A stretch of 64,000 nt of DNA, from contig JAKCOZ010000003.1 in assembly GCA_022605955.1 (NCBI GenBank), positions 63,141,439 through 63,205,438 of the forward strand. The letters are read 5' to 3'. Origin of the DNA: Rallus limicola. Its lineage: Eukaryota > Chordata > Aves > Gruiformes > Rallidae. This document shows positions 1 to 10,577 of this stretch, piece after piece; positions within the stretch are counted from its first letter, which is position 1; each line of letters begins with the position of its first letter. The notes below the pieces were generated by a model. It saw nothing but the letters and a program-made list of their open reading frames with translations, did not search any database and was not told where the DNA came from. The translations under genes and the position numbers were made by a program.

Positions 1-127
1 AAAGATCCTTTCCCAGGAATACCAGGATGTTGAAGTGGACAGAAATGCCCTGGCTGGGCGAGGGTGGTGGAGCTGTTTGTATGACCCAGGGGGCAACCCA
101 AGAGGAAAGGCATCAGCATCTGATCTG

Positions 128-635
128 GATCACAAGTTAATTCAGGGTGGGAGGAACCCTTGCAGGTGTCTGGTCCAACCTCCTGCTACAAGCAGGGTTT
201 GCTTTAAGAATGGACCAGCTTGCTCAGGGCTTTATCCAGTTTGGTCTTGTAAACCTCCAGGGATGGAGATGACCTACGCTCTGGGATGGACTGGCTGTCT
301 AGGCAGCCTTCTCCAGTGCTTGACTGTTCTCATGGGGAAGAAATTTTTCCTCATATCTAGCCTGAACCTCTCTTGTCTCAGCTTAGCTCAGCCTGTGAGT
401 CTGACGTCACCTACAAAGCCTGCTGCATCCTCCAAGATGATCCTGAAGAACTGAAACAGGACTAGGTCCCAGAATAGACCACTGCAGTACTCTATCACTG
501 CCTTCCACGTAGGGCACGACCCTTTCACTGTGACACTCTAACCCCAGGCATCCAGCCATCTTTTTACTTGCCTGGTTGTGCATCCATCCAAAATGTATGT
601 CATAGCTTGAATCTGAGAATATTGATGTAGATGAC
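128..635 (-). mobile_element. Old CR1 LINE 3' fragment
   Basis: Read on the minus strand, this is a diverged, 5'-truncated CR1 3' region. On the plus strand 'ggtgggaggaaccc' and 'ctggtccaacctcctgct' are the reverse complement of the CR1 3' terminus. They are followed by the 'ggatggagatgacc' and 'agaaatttttcctcatatctagcctgaacctc' type blocks in the expected order. The part from about 400 to 635 resembles sequence that I associate with the same avian repeat family ('catccagccatctttttac'), but its assignment is weaker. No terminal ATTCTRTG tail is visible and divergence is high, so this is an old insertion. It has no coding capacity. Confidence 0.75.
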
Positions 636-2577
636 AGCTACTGCTCCCTGGCTCAGTGCTGATAAGGGAAGATCTTGCTGAGTTTTGAGCACACCTGCTC
701 TCTAGACAGACAGATTTGGGCTTGTGCTGGACCACAGATGAAGCCTCCAGAGCAATCTTTGAGATCTGCTGGAGAAACTAATTTTTCCTCTCCCTCTGTG
801 CCACATGCCATGGGCTGGGGGGAGGGACACACAGCCCAGATGTTTATCATGTGGGATGGGCTTATCCAGGCAGGAATTGGTTTTTAATCTGTTAGCATCC
901 TTAAGAGCCAGGTCAAGGTGATGGCTATTCTCAACAAGCATTTCCTTCTCCTCCCTCCCACCTTCATTCCTTCTTCTGTCCTACCAGCAAATAAAGGGAG
1001 AAGAAACACTCCAAGCTTTCCCCAGCTGGACTCAGCTGTAACTGGGTGAGGCAGTGTTTACTGGGAGTTATGGAAAGCAGCATGGAAACACTAGGAGGAG
1101 ATTACAATTGTTCCCTTCCCTTTTTATGTATTTTTTTTTTGCTCCCCTCTTGTCACTGGCATTTCCTGCTAGGTGCTGGGGTCTTTTCAGAGGCAATCGT
1201 TACTGTTAATGATTTTAGCTTGTTGGCTATTATCACATTTGTGCCTGGGGACTGCAGCTGGCTATCTGGGCTCTGGCAGGCCTTGACAGCCATCAGCTCC
1301 TTCCTGCTTTGTGCTAATTTTCCCAGGGGAGCTCAGAAGAAAATACTTTTTCGTGCATTTTTTTCCGCTTCTTTCTGTGTGCCTCTCCTTTCCCTCTTCT
1401 GCTCGTCTGCCCCCCCACCCTCCCCCCACCCCTATCTCTGTGAGCTCTGCCCCAGGAAGGATCCACACTGGGGACCTCCCACGGCAAGGTGTGGGGTTGC
1501 TTGGATGGAATGGGGAGAGGAAACATCTCCTGGGAGGAAGCACCCAGGGTTTTGTTATTCATGCCTTGTTTGGACCCAGCTCTGCTTTGCCACTGATCCC
1601 CCAGCTGTTACGGAGAAGAGAAGGAATCATTGTGTTTATTTTATGAAAAGCGTACGTGGATCTTTTCCTGTGGCTGAGGCTGAGCACAGAGCTTTTACAG
1701 CCCCGAGTTTAATATTCTCTTTTTTCCCTCCATCATAATTTTATATTATTCAAAGCAAATCAGACAGCCTTTGAAGAACTGCTCAAAGCCTTTTTCTTTT
1801 TCTTTCTTTCTTTCTTTTTTTTTTTTTTTTCCCTTTTCTTTTTTAAGGTGGGAAAGAGTGGGAGCCACCTGGTACATTTCCTTCCTCAATTCAGTGATTT
1901 TATTCATGGGGGAAGAGATCTCTTTGCATCTTGTTCTTTAAAGGAGTGTAAAAGGCAGGTAAGATCTCTATTTCTAAAAGCCCCCGAAGACAATGCTTTT
2001 CTGGAAGGGTGGTCAGCATCTTCCTTGCAGTGAAGCAGCCTGGCCAGTGGAAATGTGGCTCCTCATGTGTGGAAGGGAACCACCATGGTTTGGAAGTACT
2101 GTTGTACTCGAGAGCTGCTGGGCAAAATCATTGCTCTGAGACACTCTGGTGACAATCCAGACTGATCTAGCTGGCTGAGAGTCTCCAAAGACCACTGAAT
2201 CGAGTGAGGTGACCATTAGGAAGCTGGTTTTCCAGCTGTAAGTTGCCTTCTGCAGAGATTTCTGTCCTAGGCAATGCTTTCAGAAGATGATCTCTTGCAA
2301 AGGGAAGTGTCTTTTCCTCTGGATGAGTGGCTTGGAAGCAAAGATCCTGACTTGCATCTTGGAGGGACCAAGGTGTCAGCTCCCTTGTCTGCCTTAGGAC
2401 TCATCAGTGTGCTTGCTAAAACCAACCTCTCCACAATACACAAGTGACAGCTCTTGGCTCTGCTGAAATCTGGGCTCATGAAGGCTGAGAGGCTCTAAGA
2501 AGGGAGTTCTCAGCAGTTCTTGGGTAAGCACTGGTACCTGGTTGGCTTTTTCTTAGAAGAACCAACTTCACTTCAGT
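636..2577. other. Noncoding stretch, no gene recognised
   Basis: No recognisable exon or repeat apart from a C/T-rich microsatellite at 1790-1846. A 230-codon frame on the plus strand (1046-1738) is open but has low-complexity proline, serine and cysteine runs from a pyrimidine-rich segment and no domain that I recognise. An antisense frame overlaps it, so I do not call it a gene. Around 1180-1260 the sequence (GTTAATGATTTTAG and flanks) has the texture of conserved noncoding DNA, but nothing here proves that. Confidence 0.5.
1790..1846. repeat. Pyrimidine-rich (CTTT)n / poly-T microsatellite
   Basis: CTTT-like units run into an uninterrupted run of about 18 T, then CCC and more T. This is a simple repeat read directly from the sequence. 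Confidence 0.95.
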
Positions 2578-2582
2578 CAGAG

Positions 2583-3042
2583 TGTGCTTTTTTGTGGCGG
2601 TGATGGTTATTTTCTTCATATCAGCTAGTACGGTGTGATGTCTTGGGTTTGTGCTGAAAGCAGAGCTGATCACACAGGGGTGTTTTTGTTACTGCTCAGC
2701 AGGGCTTACACAGAGCCAAGGCCTTTTCTGCTCTTCACCCCACCCCACCACTGAGTGGCTGGGGGTGCACAAGTCATTGGGAGGGGACACAGCCAGGACA
2801 GGTGTGATGGAGCCCTGCTTTCCTGGAGATGGCCGAACACCTGACTGCCCATGGGAAGTGGGAATGAATCCCTTGCCTTGCTTTGCTCCTGTGTGCAACT
2901 GTTGCATTACCTGTTAAACCACCTTTCTCTCAGCCCTGGAGTTTTCTCCCTTGCCTGATTCTCTCCCCCATCCCACGGAGGGGTGAGGAGTCACCCTGCA
3001 GCTGCATGGTGCCGAGCTGCTGGCCAGGGTTAAACCACGGCA
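2583..3042 (+). mobile_element. Solo LTR of avian endogenous retrovirus (LTR A), internally deleted
   Basis: The segment begins with TG and ends with CA ('...taaaccacggca'). It carries in order the blocks I know from a common bird ERV LTR: 'ttattttcttcata', 'cacagagccaaggcctttt', 'gggaggggacacagcc', 'ggagccctgctttcctggag', 'gattctctcccccatccca' and a terminal 'ggttaaaccac'. Exact 5-bp direct repeats CAGAG at 2578-2582 and 3043-3047 are a target-site duplication, so both ends are intact. The U3/R stretch that normally lies between 'gccaggacag' and 'gatggagccctgc' (present in LTR B) is missing here, an internal deletion of roughly 150 bp. No internal retroviral genes remain. The 5-bp duplication fits an ERVL-like integrase, but class assignment is inference. 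Confidence 0.88.
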
Positions 3043-3440
3043 CAGAGTTAAAGCACAGGCTTTGCTCACAGCCTGCAGGAACCTGCCACCCTCGTGTCGG
3101 GCCAGGAGGAAATCTCATTTTATTGGTTTTGCAAGTGTCTTGCTGTTGCGTCATTCCCCACCCGTTACAGGTGCTAAGGGCACTGTGTGCCAGCACCAGA
3201 GGATGTCCTGTTTGATTTTGTTTCGCTGTCATCACTTTTCATCCCTATTTTGGGGAGCAGAGAGATCCCTGAGAAATGGTAGCACTATCTCCCATCTCTT
3301 TTCATGTCTGCTTGCACCCAGTTAAGAGGCCATCTCTTGGGGCTTTCCCCAGGCTCACAAGGGCTTTGTGTGGTGGTGGGGTGAGAGCATCAGTGTACTG
3401 AAAACATGAACATGTAGCCATGTGGATCTGACTCAGGAGC
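3043..3440. other. Noncoding stretch between LTR A and the first LINE fragment
   Basis: Starts with the right-hand copy of the LTR A target duplication. No exon, RNA gene or repeat is recognised; short open frames are chance. Confidence 0.45.
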
Positions 3441-3490
3441 TTCCAGGCCTGCTGCTGATCTTTGCTGCTCTCACCACTCTGAGAGAAGAA

Positions 3491-3655
3491 GCATAAAACA
3501 AGTCATCAACCCCAAAGGTAATGGCCTCTCTGGGCAGGTTGCCAGTCATTTAATATCTTTGCTAATCATCTAGAAGTGGAAGTAAACAGCTTGTTAATGA
3601 AATGTGTGGGTGAAGCGAAAGTGGGAGGAGCTAGAGGGGATGGTTTGGATAGAGA
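3491..3655 (+). mobile_element. LINE reverse-transcriptase fragment, copy 1 of a pair
   Basis: The plus-strand frame around 3549-3630 reads FNIFANHLEVEVNSLLMK, then CVGEAKVGG. This aligns with the CR1-clade reverse-transcriptase palm motif LFNIFxNDL...FADDTKLGG. The catalytic ADD box is replaced by VGE (codons 3603-3614), so it is dead. The open frame continues to 3767 but with little resemblance to RT beyond this point. The same sequence occurs again at 5936-6098 in the same orientation, roughly three-quarters identical by eye, including nearby noncoding-looking parts such as 'aaaacaagtcatcaa'. It is a pseudogenic fragment; the exact LINE family is not resolved. Confidence 0.6.
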
Positions 3656-3879
3656 AAATAAAACAAAAGGGTTTGGGGAGGTTGGAAATGCAACCAGGGG
3701 ATTACAGCTTGCTGCTTGGCTTGGAAATACAAGCAAGCAGGGGAGAAGGGGTAAAAAGCCACATTAGGAGAGTAGGTGCTGGGAGGTGGACGTGAAGAGC
3801 GAATTCATCTTCTGTCATACAGCCCATGCAGACTGCTGAGAGGTGGGATGCAGCAGCCCATGTCCATGGGCTGATGGCC

Positions 3880-4483
3880 TGTATTTGGTTTGGCTGACAT
3901 GGAGTTAATTTTCCCCACAGCAGCCCTCACCTCACAGTGCTGTGCTGTGTATTGGTAGCCTGCAAGGTGGTGATAACATACCAGCATTTTGGCTACTGCT
4001 GAGCTGTACTCACACAGCACCAGGGCTGGCTCTCCAACATTTCCCCTCCTTCATCAGTAGGCTAGGGGTTGGCAAGATCTTGTGAGGGGACACAGCCAGG
4101 ACAACTGACCCAAACTGACTAAGGGATATTCCCTACCATATGACCTCTGCTCAGCAAAAAATCCCACTGAGATAAAGCAGGAAGAAGAAGGGGGCATTCA
4201 TTATTTATGGCATTTGTCTTCTGGAGCAAATGCTACCTGTACATTGCCCTGCTTCCTGGGAAGTGGCTGGACATCACCTGCTGATGGGAAGTAGAGAATA
4301 AATATTTTGCTTTTTTTAACCTTTGCCTCCATATGTGGCCTCTTGCTTCATTAAACTGCCTTTATCTTGTCTCAGTCAAGTTTGGTTTGAGGTTTTTCCA
4401 TCTTATCTTTCTCCCTTCCCTGTCCCGCTGAAGAGAGAAGTGATAGAGCAGCTGGGTGGGCATCTGGTGTCCAGCCAACCACA
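3880..4483 (+). mobile_element. Solo LTR of the same avian ERV family (LTR B), near full length
   Basis: Contains the family's blocks in order: 'atggagttaattttcc' near the 5' end, 'ttgctgagc'-like motifs, 'gaggggacacagccaggaca' and 'ctgacccaaactgac'. Next come 'gggatattccctaccatatgac', the CAGCAAAAA promoter-proximal region, 'ttaaactgcctttatctt' (R/poly(A) region) and 'ctgtcccgctgaagagagaagtga' near the 3' end. TG at 3880 and CA at 4483 are flanked by TGGCC (3875-3879) and TGGAC (4484-4488), which match at four of five positions and are probably an aged 5-bp target duplication. It keeps the segment that LTR A has lost. No gag, pol or env sequence is attached. Confidence 0.85.
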
Positions 4484-4488
4484 TGGAC

Positions 4489-5870
4489 ACAGGAGCACAC
4501 AGCTGGATGACTGTGGAATGCCTTGGACCCAGGAGGTGTTGGGAGAGATAGCAGCAAGGGAGAGAAGAAAAATCATAAGTAATTCCAAAAACACTTCAAA
4601 AGAGGCTTGTGCCCTGCATGAGGGGCTTGTGATGGAAAGCCTTTGACTGAAAAAGTCCTCAATTGTAGTGCACTGGGGAGACAGTTACTTGAAGAGAACA
4701 AGGACTTATACAAAACAGCTGCACTAACTTGGGAAAGGAGTCATTTCACTAGAATGCACCACATTGCTTCCTCTTGCAGGATCTGATGGGCAACTGTGGG
4801 CTGTAAGGAGAGTCATGGGACTGCTAGAGCAGAAACAAACTGGTATAAACTGGTTTTGAGTTGAGTGAGGAACCTAGATGTGGTTTTCTAACCTTTTTCA
4901 GAAATGGCTGGCAACAGCCTCTGCTTGAAAAAAGGAACAAAGAAGGAACGTTTTATGAAGGTGGATCAAAATTAGCATTGGAAATTATCACAAAGATAAG
5001 AAGGGCTAAATGGTTTCAAAGGCAGGTCCTTGCAAGCCCTATGCCCGTAGTACTTTTAGTCTAGGTGTGCAAAGATGGCCAGTGGCCCAAATCATGGTCA
5101 GAGATGGTCAAAATCACCTGAATAAGAATTTTCCAATGTGTTTTCTGTTGAGATTTTTGCAAGATATTGGAAGATTTTGAATGTGTCAATTTACCTTCAC
5201 CCCTCCTTCCCTCCAGCTTTTCCTGGAAAAAAAAATCATATTAGAAAGAAAAAGGATGAATATTTAATGAAGATCTGCAGCCAGTTCTCTGCTCTGTTCA
5301 CAACAGAAGAGCTGTTGCAGGGCACCAAGCCCCCTTGCCCCTGTCTAAGCTTCATCCTCGCTCCACAGATTGCCTTGGGCTCATTTCATATGCAATCTGG
5401 GTTGCTAAAAAGATTTTCTGAGTTCCTGAGTGGAACCTAAACTTTTTCTGCATCTCTCCAAAGTTTCTTGGAGGAATTTTCCCAGGGAAGGGTATGAAAA
5501 ACTCAAGAATCTGAGTCATGGAGGTGAGGTATCCTGCAAGGAGTTAAATCCATGAGCCGGAGCGGGTTAGACGATGAGCTGAAATTAGTCAGTGTTTGTT
5601 GGTTCACCTTTCAGCAGGAAAGCTGAAGGCATTTGTAATACAAGCAGCCTGGAAAGAGATTGCCCTAAAATCCAGTCTTAGATAAGGACTTCCTGACTCC
5701 AAACCAAGGGGCTTTAAGGAGCTTGATGGCAGAGACTAATTTCAAGCAAAGGGCCCATATAAAGGTGGAAACATCAGAAACATGCCCATGAGAGTAGGAC
5801 ACAAGCCAGGAGTTTACAGAGTAGAAGATTTGCTGGTAAAGGCAAGCAGGCTGCCTCTCCCATCTCTACT
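4489..5870. other. Noncoding stretch, nothing recognised
   Basis: No repeat or exon recognised. Short frames of up to 100 codons are interrupted and have no recognisable domain. Confidence 0.45.
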
Positions 5871-5935
5871 GGTGGCTCGGGCCTTTCTGTGTCCACCCAT
5901 CTCTGCTGCTTTTGATGCTCTCTTAGGAAGGGAAA

Positions 5936-6098
5936 ATAAAACAAGTCATCAAGCCCAGAGACAGCAGCCTCCTGGGCAAATTGCCAATTGTTTAATATTG
6001 TTGCTAATGATCTACAAGCAGAAGTAAACAGCATGTTAATGAAATGAGTGGAGGAGGCTAAACTGGGGAAAGCTGCAAGAGCTGGTTTAGAGAGAAAA
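5936..6098 (+). mobile_element. LINE reverse-transcriptase fragment, copy 2 of a pair
   Basis: Homologous to 3491-3655, same strand, 2.45 kb away. The frame reads QLFNIVANDLQAEVNSMLMK, then a stop (TGA at 6045-6047), then VEEAKLGK. The LFNIxxNDL box of CR1-clade reverse transcriptase is clear. The FADD catalytic box is destroyed in a way parallel to copy 1 (stop-VEE versus CVGE, each followed by AK). Similarity to copy 1 may extend upstream to about 5880. Non-functional. Confidence 0.6.
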
Positions 6099-6109
6099 GG
6101 AAATGCAAA

Positions 6110-7005
6110 GGTTTTGGGAGGGCAGAGGACATAATTGTTTCGAGGGTGGCTTGAGGGGATATAACAGTCAGGGCTGTGAAGAGTGCAAGGCACTTGGACT
6201 TAGAGTGAGTGGCTGGTAGAGGCTGATCAGTAGGAATGAAGAGGCAGCTCTTGGTGGAGAGAGATCAGGTGTGGAGCTTGCTTGAGGTACGTGTAGCCCA
6301 GCCTGCTCTCTCCTTGCCTCTCTATTACAGTGGCTGCCTGTACATTTATCTCTGGCCCATGGGAAAGAGCCTCAACCTGAGCGGCGCATTGCATTGCTCT
6401 GGCCTGGTGAGGAGAGCCTTTTGTTACAGCTTCTGCAGCAGCATAAATCACTTCCCAAAGCTCTTTTCGACAATAACTAACCAAAAGCAAATATACTTCC
6501 CTAATATTGTAGCCTGGGATTGAATCAGGGACTCTCGAGTCCAGCCTAGTGAAGCTAGCTGGGAAGAAAGCTTTCTGCTGGCATGGCAGATCTAGGACTA
6601 GCTGGATTTATGGGTCCTGCTTGCCTCGAATATACGTGGTGGGAGATGGAAGCTTTCACTAGTGCCACTGCTGGGAGCCAGCAGTGGGAGAAGTTAGCAT
6701 CCAGTCCTTGCATGGTCTGCAGGTGGAGGGGGGAGTCATTTTGGATAAATGTTCCCCCCCAAACATTTCATTTCTCTTGGCTCTTTTTTCTTCTCTTTTT
6801 TTTCCCCCCTCTCCCTCCCCCTCATTTGAAATTCATTGGCTCTAATTGCAGAGGTAGTCAAACTTTGGCTGCCTCTGAACTGCAGGTCTTCGAGGGGACT
6901 CGCATGCTAGACAGTGAGATGAATGATTTATTATTATATTATTATTTATTCATTTAAATTCATGAATGCTTATCCAAATCCAAAATTGCCCAATTTCATC
7001 CAGAT
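6110..7005. other. Noncoding stretch
   Basis: No exon or repeat family recognised. A short C/T-rich patch (about 6780-6830) and an AT-rich patch (6920-6960, TTATTATATTATTATTT) are the only notable features. Confidence 0.45.
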
Positions 7006-7008
7006 CTG

Positions 7009-7103
7009 AATTTATAGATTTTTCAGGCCAGATGGAACCGTTCTGATCAGCAGCCTGACCTCCGGCATCGTGCAGGCCAGAGAACAGCACCCAGCGGTTC
7101 CTG
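7009..7103 (-). mobile_element. Very old CR1/L3-like LINE 3' end
   Basis: On the plus strand: 'ttatagatttttcaggcc', 'gatggaaccgttctgatcag', 'cctgacctcc' and 'gcaggccagagaaca'. These are the reverse complement of a LINE 3' end that is very abundant in turtles and crocodilians (consensus style GGCCAGAAGGGACC...GATCATCTAGTCTGACCTCC). The copy is short and diverged, consistent with an insertion older than modern birds. The 185-codon minus-strand frame spanning it is not a gene. Confidence 0.6.
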
Positions 7104-9375
7104 TGGTGGGGGGAAGCTTTGCTGCTATGTAAATCAGCAATATCAAGCCCAGTGGCTTGTCTGAAACAGTCTTGAGTGGAATCTGTGAAACTGCCTTGTG
7201 GTTTGCAGCCCTGTTTCTCAGCGTGTGGCCTCATCTCCTGTCCACAGGACAACTGGAGAAGACCTCCCACAGCAGGTAAGGGCCAGGGGATCAGCCACCC
7301 TTCCCTGCAGCTGTGGGATCCAGACTTGTTCTCATATAAACACTTGGGCAGGAAAACAGACAAGTCTAATCTAAGCCTCCATAATGCTAACATGAAAAAC
7401 TGCTTTGGCTGTGGAAACTGGTTTTGGAGCCCAGGGGAACAAAGCCCCCAAGCCAAGGTGAGTCCTGCCAAGCCAAGCTTTAAATGCCAGTTGCTCTGTG
7501 TGGACATCTGATTTGAGGACAGAGAGCTGTGGGCTTTACTGTTCCATTTTCCTCTGTCTCTTCAGGAATATCCTTACTGTCCAGACTTGTTTCACTGCCT
7601 GCATTGAAGTGAGCAGTGCCCTGAGCAGTGGCACAGCAGTTGAAGCCTCGATGTCAGTTAGCAATTTCTGTGGGTTACCAGGGCTTTGAAGGAGTTGAGG
7701 GTTTGGGGTGTTAGGAAGCCACACATGAACCAGTGAGTAATTAAAAGCCAGACAAACTTCATGGTGGGTAAGTGCAGAATGGGATCTAGCTTGCCCGAAA
7801 GAGTGGGATAAGCATGTGATCGTCTAAAAGCTCATTAAAATGTCTGCATATCTCAAGGAGGGGTTATAAATCAGGAAATTACCTCTGGCAGCAAAGAAAA
7901 GATAAAGGAAACCCCAGAGAGATTATCTCATTCCGTTTCCAAAAACTGTGCTTTTGCTGTAAATCAGCTACCTGGAAGAATTTCTCCCCTCTCCAGTCAC
8001 TGAAACATTGATTCCCTTCCCTTTGCAGAAGGGTTTGGGAGGAGTTTGTGCCTGATCATCTTTAGCACCATGGGTTCTCATGGGCTGGAAAGCAAGTGCA
8101 GGCTGTGGAGTGGGTAGGCAAGAGGGTTGAGCCGGGAGACTGGTTCTTTACTCAGAGTGGCCCCATGCTGCCAGCACCCTGGTTTGTTGGGCTTTCAGTG
8201 AGATGAAGCCCAACGCTGAGCTGAGTTTGCACACTGAAGTTAGTGGTAAGAAATACAGTAAGAAAACCATATTTATTCTCACAAGTCCATTAGTTGGGTC
8301 TTTTCCCCCTGTCCTTCTCATCCATCATAAACTGGGAAGAGATCTGTGCTGCTGTGACATGGGTCTGTAGGGTTTTCATCTATCTCGAGCTTGTGTAAGA
8401 TTTCTTATATGTCCAATTACAATAATGATTCTAATTGCTGGTTCTCCGTGGTCTTCTGGTGACCAGAGCTGGCTTGGTGTGCTCAGCAAGATAGGGAAAC
8501 CAGTCTTGCAAAATGAAGTATTGCTTTGAATATTTTAGCACACATGAAACAAAAACAAGATAGAAAGAAAAGAGACCCAAGTGGTTTGTGCTGCAATCGT
8601 ATCTCCTGAGGCCCTTCAAAGGAACCCCAAGGACTTCATACACTACTTCACTTGCAGAAATTCAAAGATCACCTGATCCAGGATCAAAAGGCAGAAACAT
8701 TTCAATGGTACACAGCAGCAATTAAAGATTAGAAACACTGTGGCTTTGTTTTGCATTTCAGGTTGGTGGAATTGAAAGGAGGAGGATGCAATCATCGGCT
8801 GGATGTTGTCCAGGACTCTGAGGCTGCATCTATACCTGTAAATTAACTGTAGCTGGGTCTGCTCTCTTGCACAGAGGCCAGCTGGCACAGGATATCCTGC
8901 ATCTGTACTATTAAATTCTCTCACCCTCCAATAAAGGGGGGTTGTATCCAAATTACCTAGTGAGAATGGGCACTAGTCTGTGCTAATTCCCAGGCTGTGT
9001 CTAGGCATCATTTGGGAAAATGCTAGTTAGACTGTGCCAAAAACATGCCAGGTAGTGTTTTAACAACTTGCAGCACTGAAGATCAAGTTCTAATGTCCAG
9101 GGACATTTTTGCAACTGCTGATTCTGGTGGTAAAGTGGTAGCCTGGGGGTTCATGTTATAGCTCTAGCAAGAATATCTCCAGGTCCTTTGTGAGTATTCC
9201 TGATCAGCCTCTTGTCCTGAGGTCCCCTCTGAAGGTCAGTGCACTGCTGGGATTTTTCCCATTGCCCATCACCAAAAGGCTTCCTCTAATCTCCCGATGG
9301 CCATGACATATGGTTTTGCTGTGGCATTGGCGAAGCAGAGGCAAAAAAGGACCTTGGGAGAGAATCTAGCATTGC
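7104..9375. other. Noncoding stretch
   Basis: No gene recognised. Around 8820-9060 there are phrases such as 'ctgcatctatacctgtaaatt' and 'ggctgtgtctaggcat' that could be remnants of an old DNA transposon, but I cannot find matching terminal inverted repeats and do not call one. Confidence 0.4.
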
Positions 9376-9902
9376 AAAGTACCTGGAATTCTGCATCCAG
9401 CTCTGGGGCCCCCAGTGTAAGAAGGACATGGTGCTGTTGGAGCAAGGCCAGAGGAGGCCACAAAGGTAATCAGAGGGCTGGAGCACCTCTGCTTTGAAGT
9501 CAGGTGGAGAGAGTTGGGCTTGTTCAGCCTGGGGAAGAGAAAGCTCTGGGGAGACCTTATAGCATCCTTCTAATACTTAAAGGGGCTCCAGAAAATCTGA
9601 GAGGGTCTGGTTATGAGGGCAGGGAGTGATAGGACAAAGGGCGATGCTTTAAACTAAAAGAGGAAAGATTTAGATTAGACATTAGGAAGAAATTCTTCAC
9701 TGTGGGAGGGGGGGGTGAGGCCTTGGCACAGACTGCCCAGATTGGCTCTGGCTGCCCCCTCCCTGGCAGGGTTCAAGGCCAGGTTGGATGGGGCTTTGGG
9801 CAATCTGGGCTATTGGAGGGTGTCCCTGCCCATGGCTGGGGGTGGGACTAGGTGTGCTTTGAGGTCCTTTCCAACCCAAACCAGTCTCTGATTCTGTGAC
9901 TC
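9376..9902 (+). mobile_element. CR1 LINE 3' end
   Basis: A 5'-truncated CR1 in sense orientation. It runs from the ORF2 carboxy-terminal region ('ctggaattctgcatccagct', 'agaaggacatgg', 'ggctggagcacctct', 'gagagttgggcttgttcagc') through 'ttagattagacattaggaag' and the 3' UTR ('ttggatggggctttgggcaa', 'cccatggctgggggt'). It ends in 'ctttccaacccaaacca' and a degenerate 'gattctgtgactcca' tail. It shares the 'ccctccctggcagggttcaa' variant with the copy at 15478, so the two are probably the same subfamily. ORF2 is frameshifted. Confidence 0.93.
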
Positions 9903-10524
9903 CACAGAGTACTTCACAATAGCACAAAGACCATGGAAATTGTCAGAATTCTGTCATTCAGGCATTCAATATCTTTCCAGGATATTTTATGGAGAGACCT
10001 GAGGAGTGCTGAAGGTTCCTGGGGCACGGAGGCTGCACTATGGTTAGATACAGCAAGGATATGAAACAGAGACTAGCAGAGGCTATGGACAAACGTCATG
10101 TTGTAACACCATCCCCTGTACTGATTCGATGTTTGCCATTTTATGTGCTGTCTCAGAAGTCTCCTCTCCAACAATGTTTCCTGTGCTATACGAAAAGAAC
10201 AGCATTATGGTGCAGGATCTGGACTGCAGTGTGCTGTAAGCTGATGACATCTCCCTTGTCCAAAGCTGGGGTGAAACGAGGAAAGGGTCAGAAGCTTGAC
10301 TGTGAAAGCTGTGACGGTAGCTGTTAAAGCCTTTTCGGGAAGGAGCCGGGGTGAGACGACCCCTAGCATCCTCCCTGACATTCCCGCACCCTGCTAATGG
10401 CAGCAGAGACGACTTTCTGCTAATGCAAATGTTCACAGCTGTATGCTGGATGTTGCTGAGTGGATAATGGCTGATGAGGTTGCCTGTAGACAGTCACTCC
10501 ACTACCAGTGTGTAATTAATTGCT

Positions 10525-10577
10525 ATGTAAAGTGCTCTGAGATGCGGTGCTGCTGAAATGCCGGGTGTATAAATGCC
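10525..10577 (+). mobile_element. Relic tail of an L2-type LINE or SINE
   Basis: 'tgtaaagtgctctgagatg' followed about 20 bp later by 'gtgtataaatgcca' matches the 3' tail pattern TGTAAAGCGCTTTGAGAT...GCGCTATATAAATG. That tail is shared by L2 LINEs and the SINEs they mobilise. It sits in a stretch (10.49-10.69 kb) with the texture of conserved noncoding DNA, so exaptation is possible. Only about 50 bp are recognisable. Confidence 0.45.

Noticed and set aside
1046..1738. 230-codon plus-strand open frame
   Set aside because: No recognisable domain, proline/serine/cysteine-rich from a pyrimidine-rich segment, overlapping antisense frames also open, and no splice or promoter context.
2583..4483. 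LTR A and LTR B as the two ends of one provirus
   Set aside because: Each LTR has its own flanking 5-bp duplication, the intervening 0.8 kb shows no primer-binding site or viral genes, and one LTR is internally deleted.
6950..7507. 185-codon minus-strand open frame
   Set aside because: It spans an ancient LINE 3' end and unique noncoding DNA; no domain.
8820..9060. Possible old DNA transposon
   Set aside because: Some phrases feel repeat-like, but I could not find terminal inverted repeats or a target duplication.
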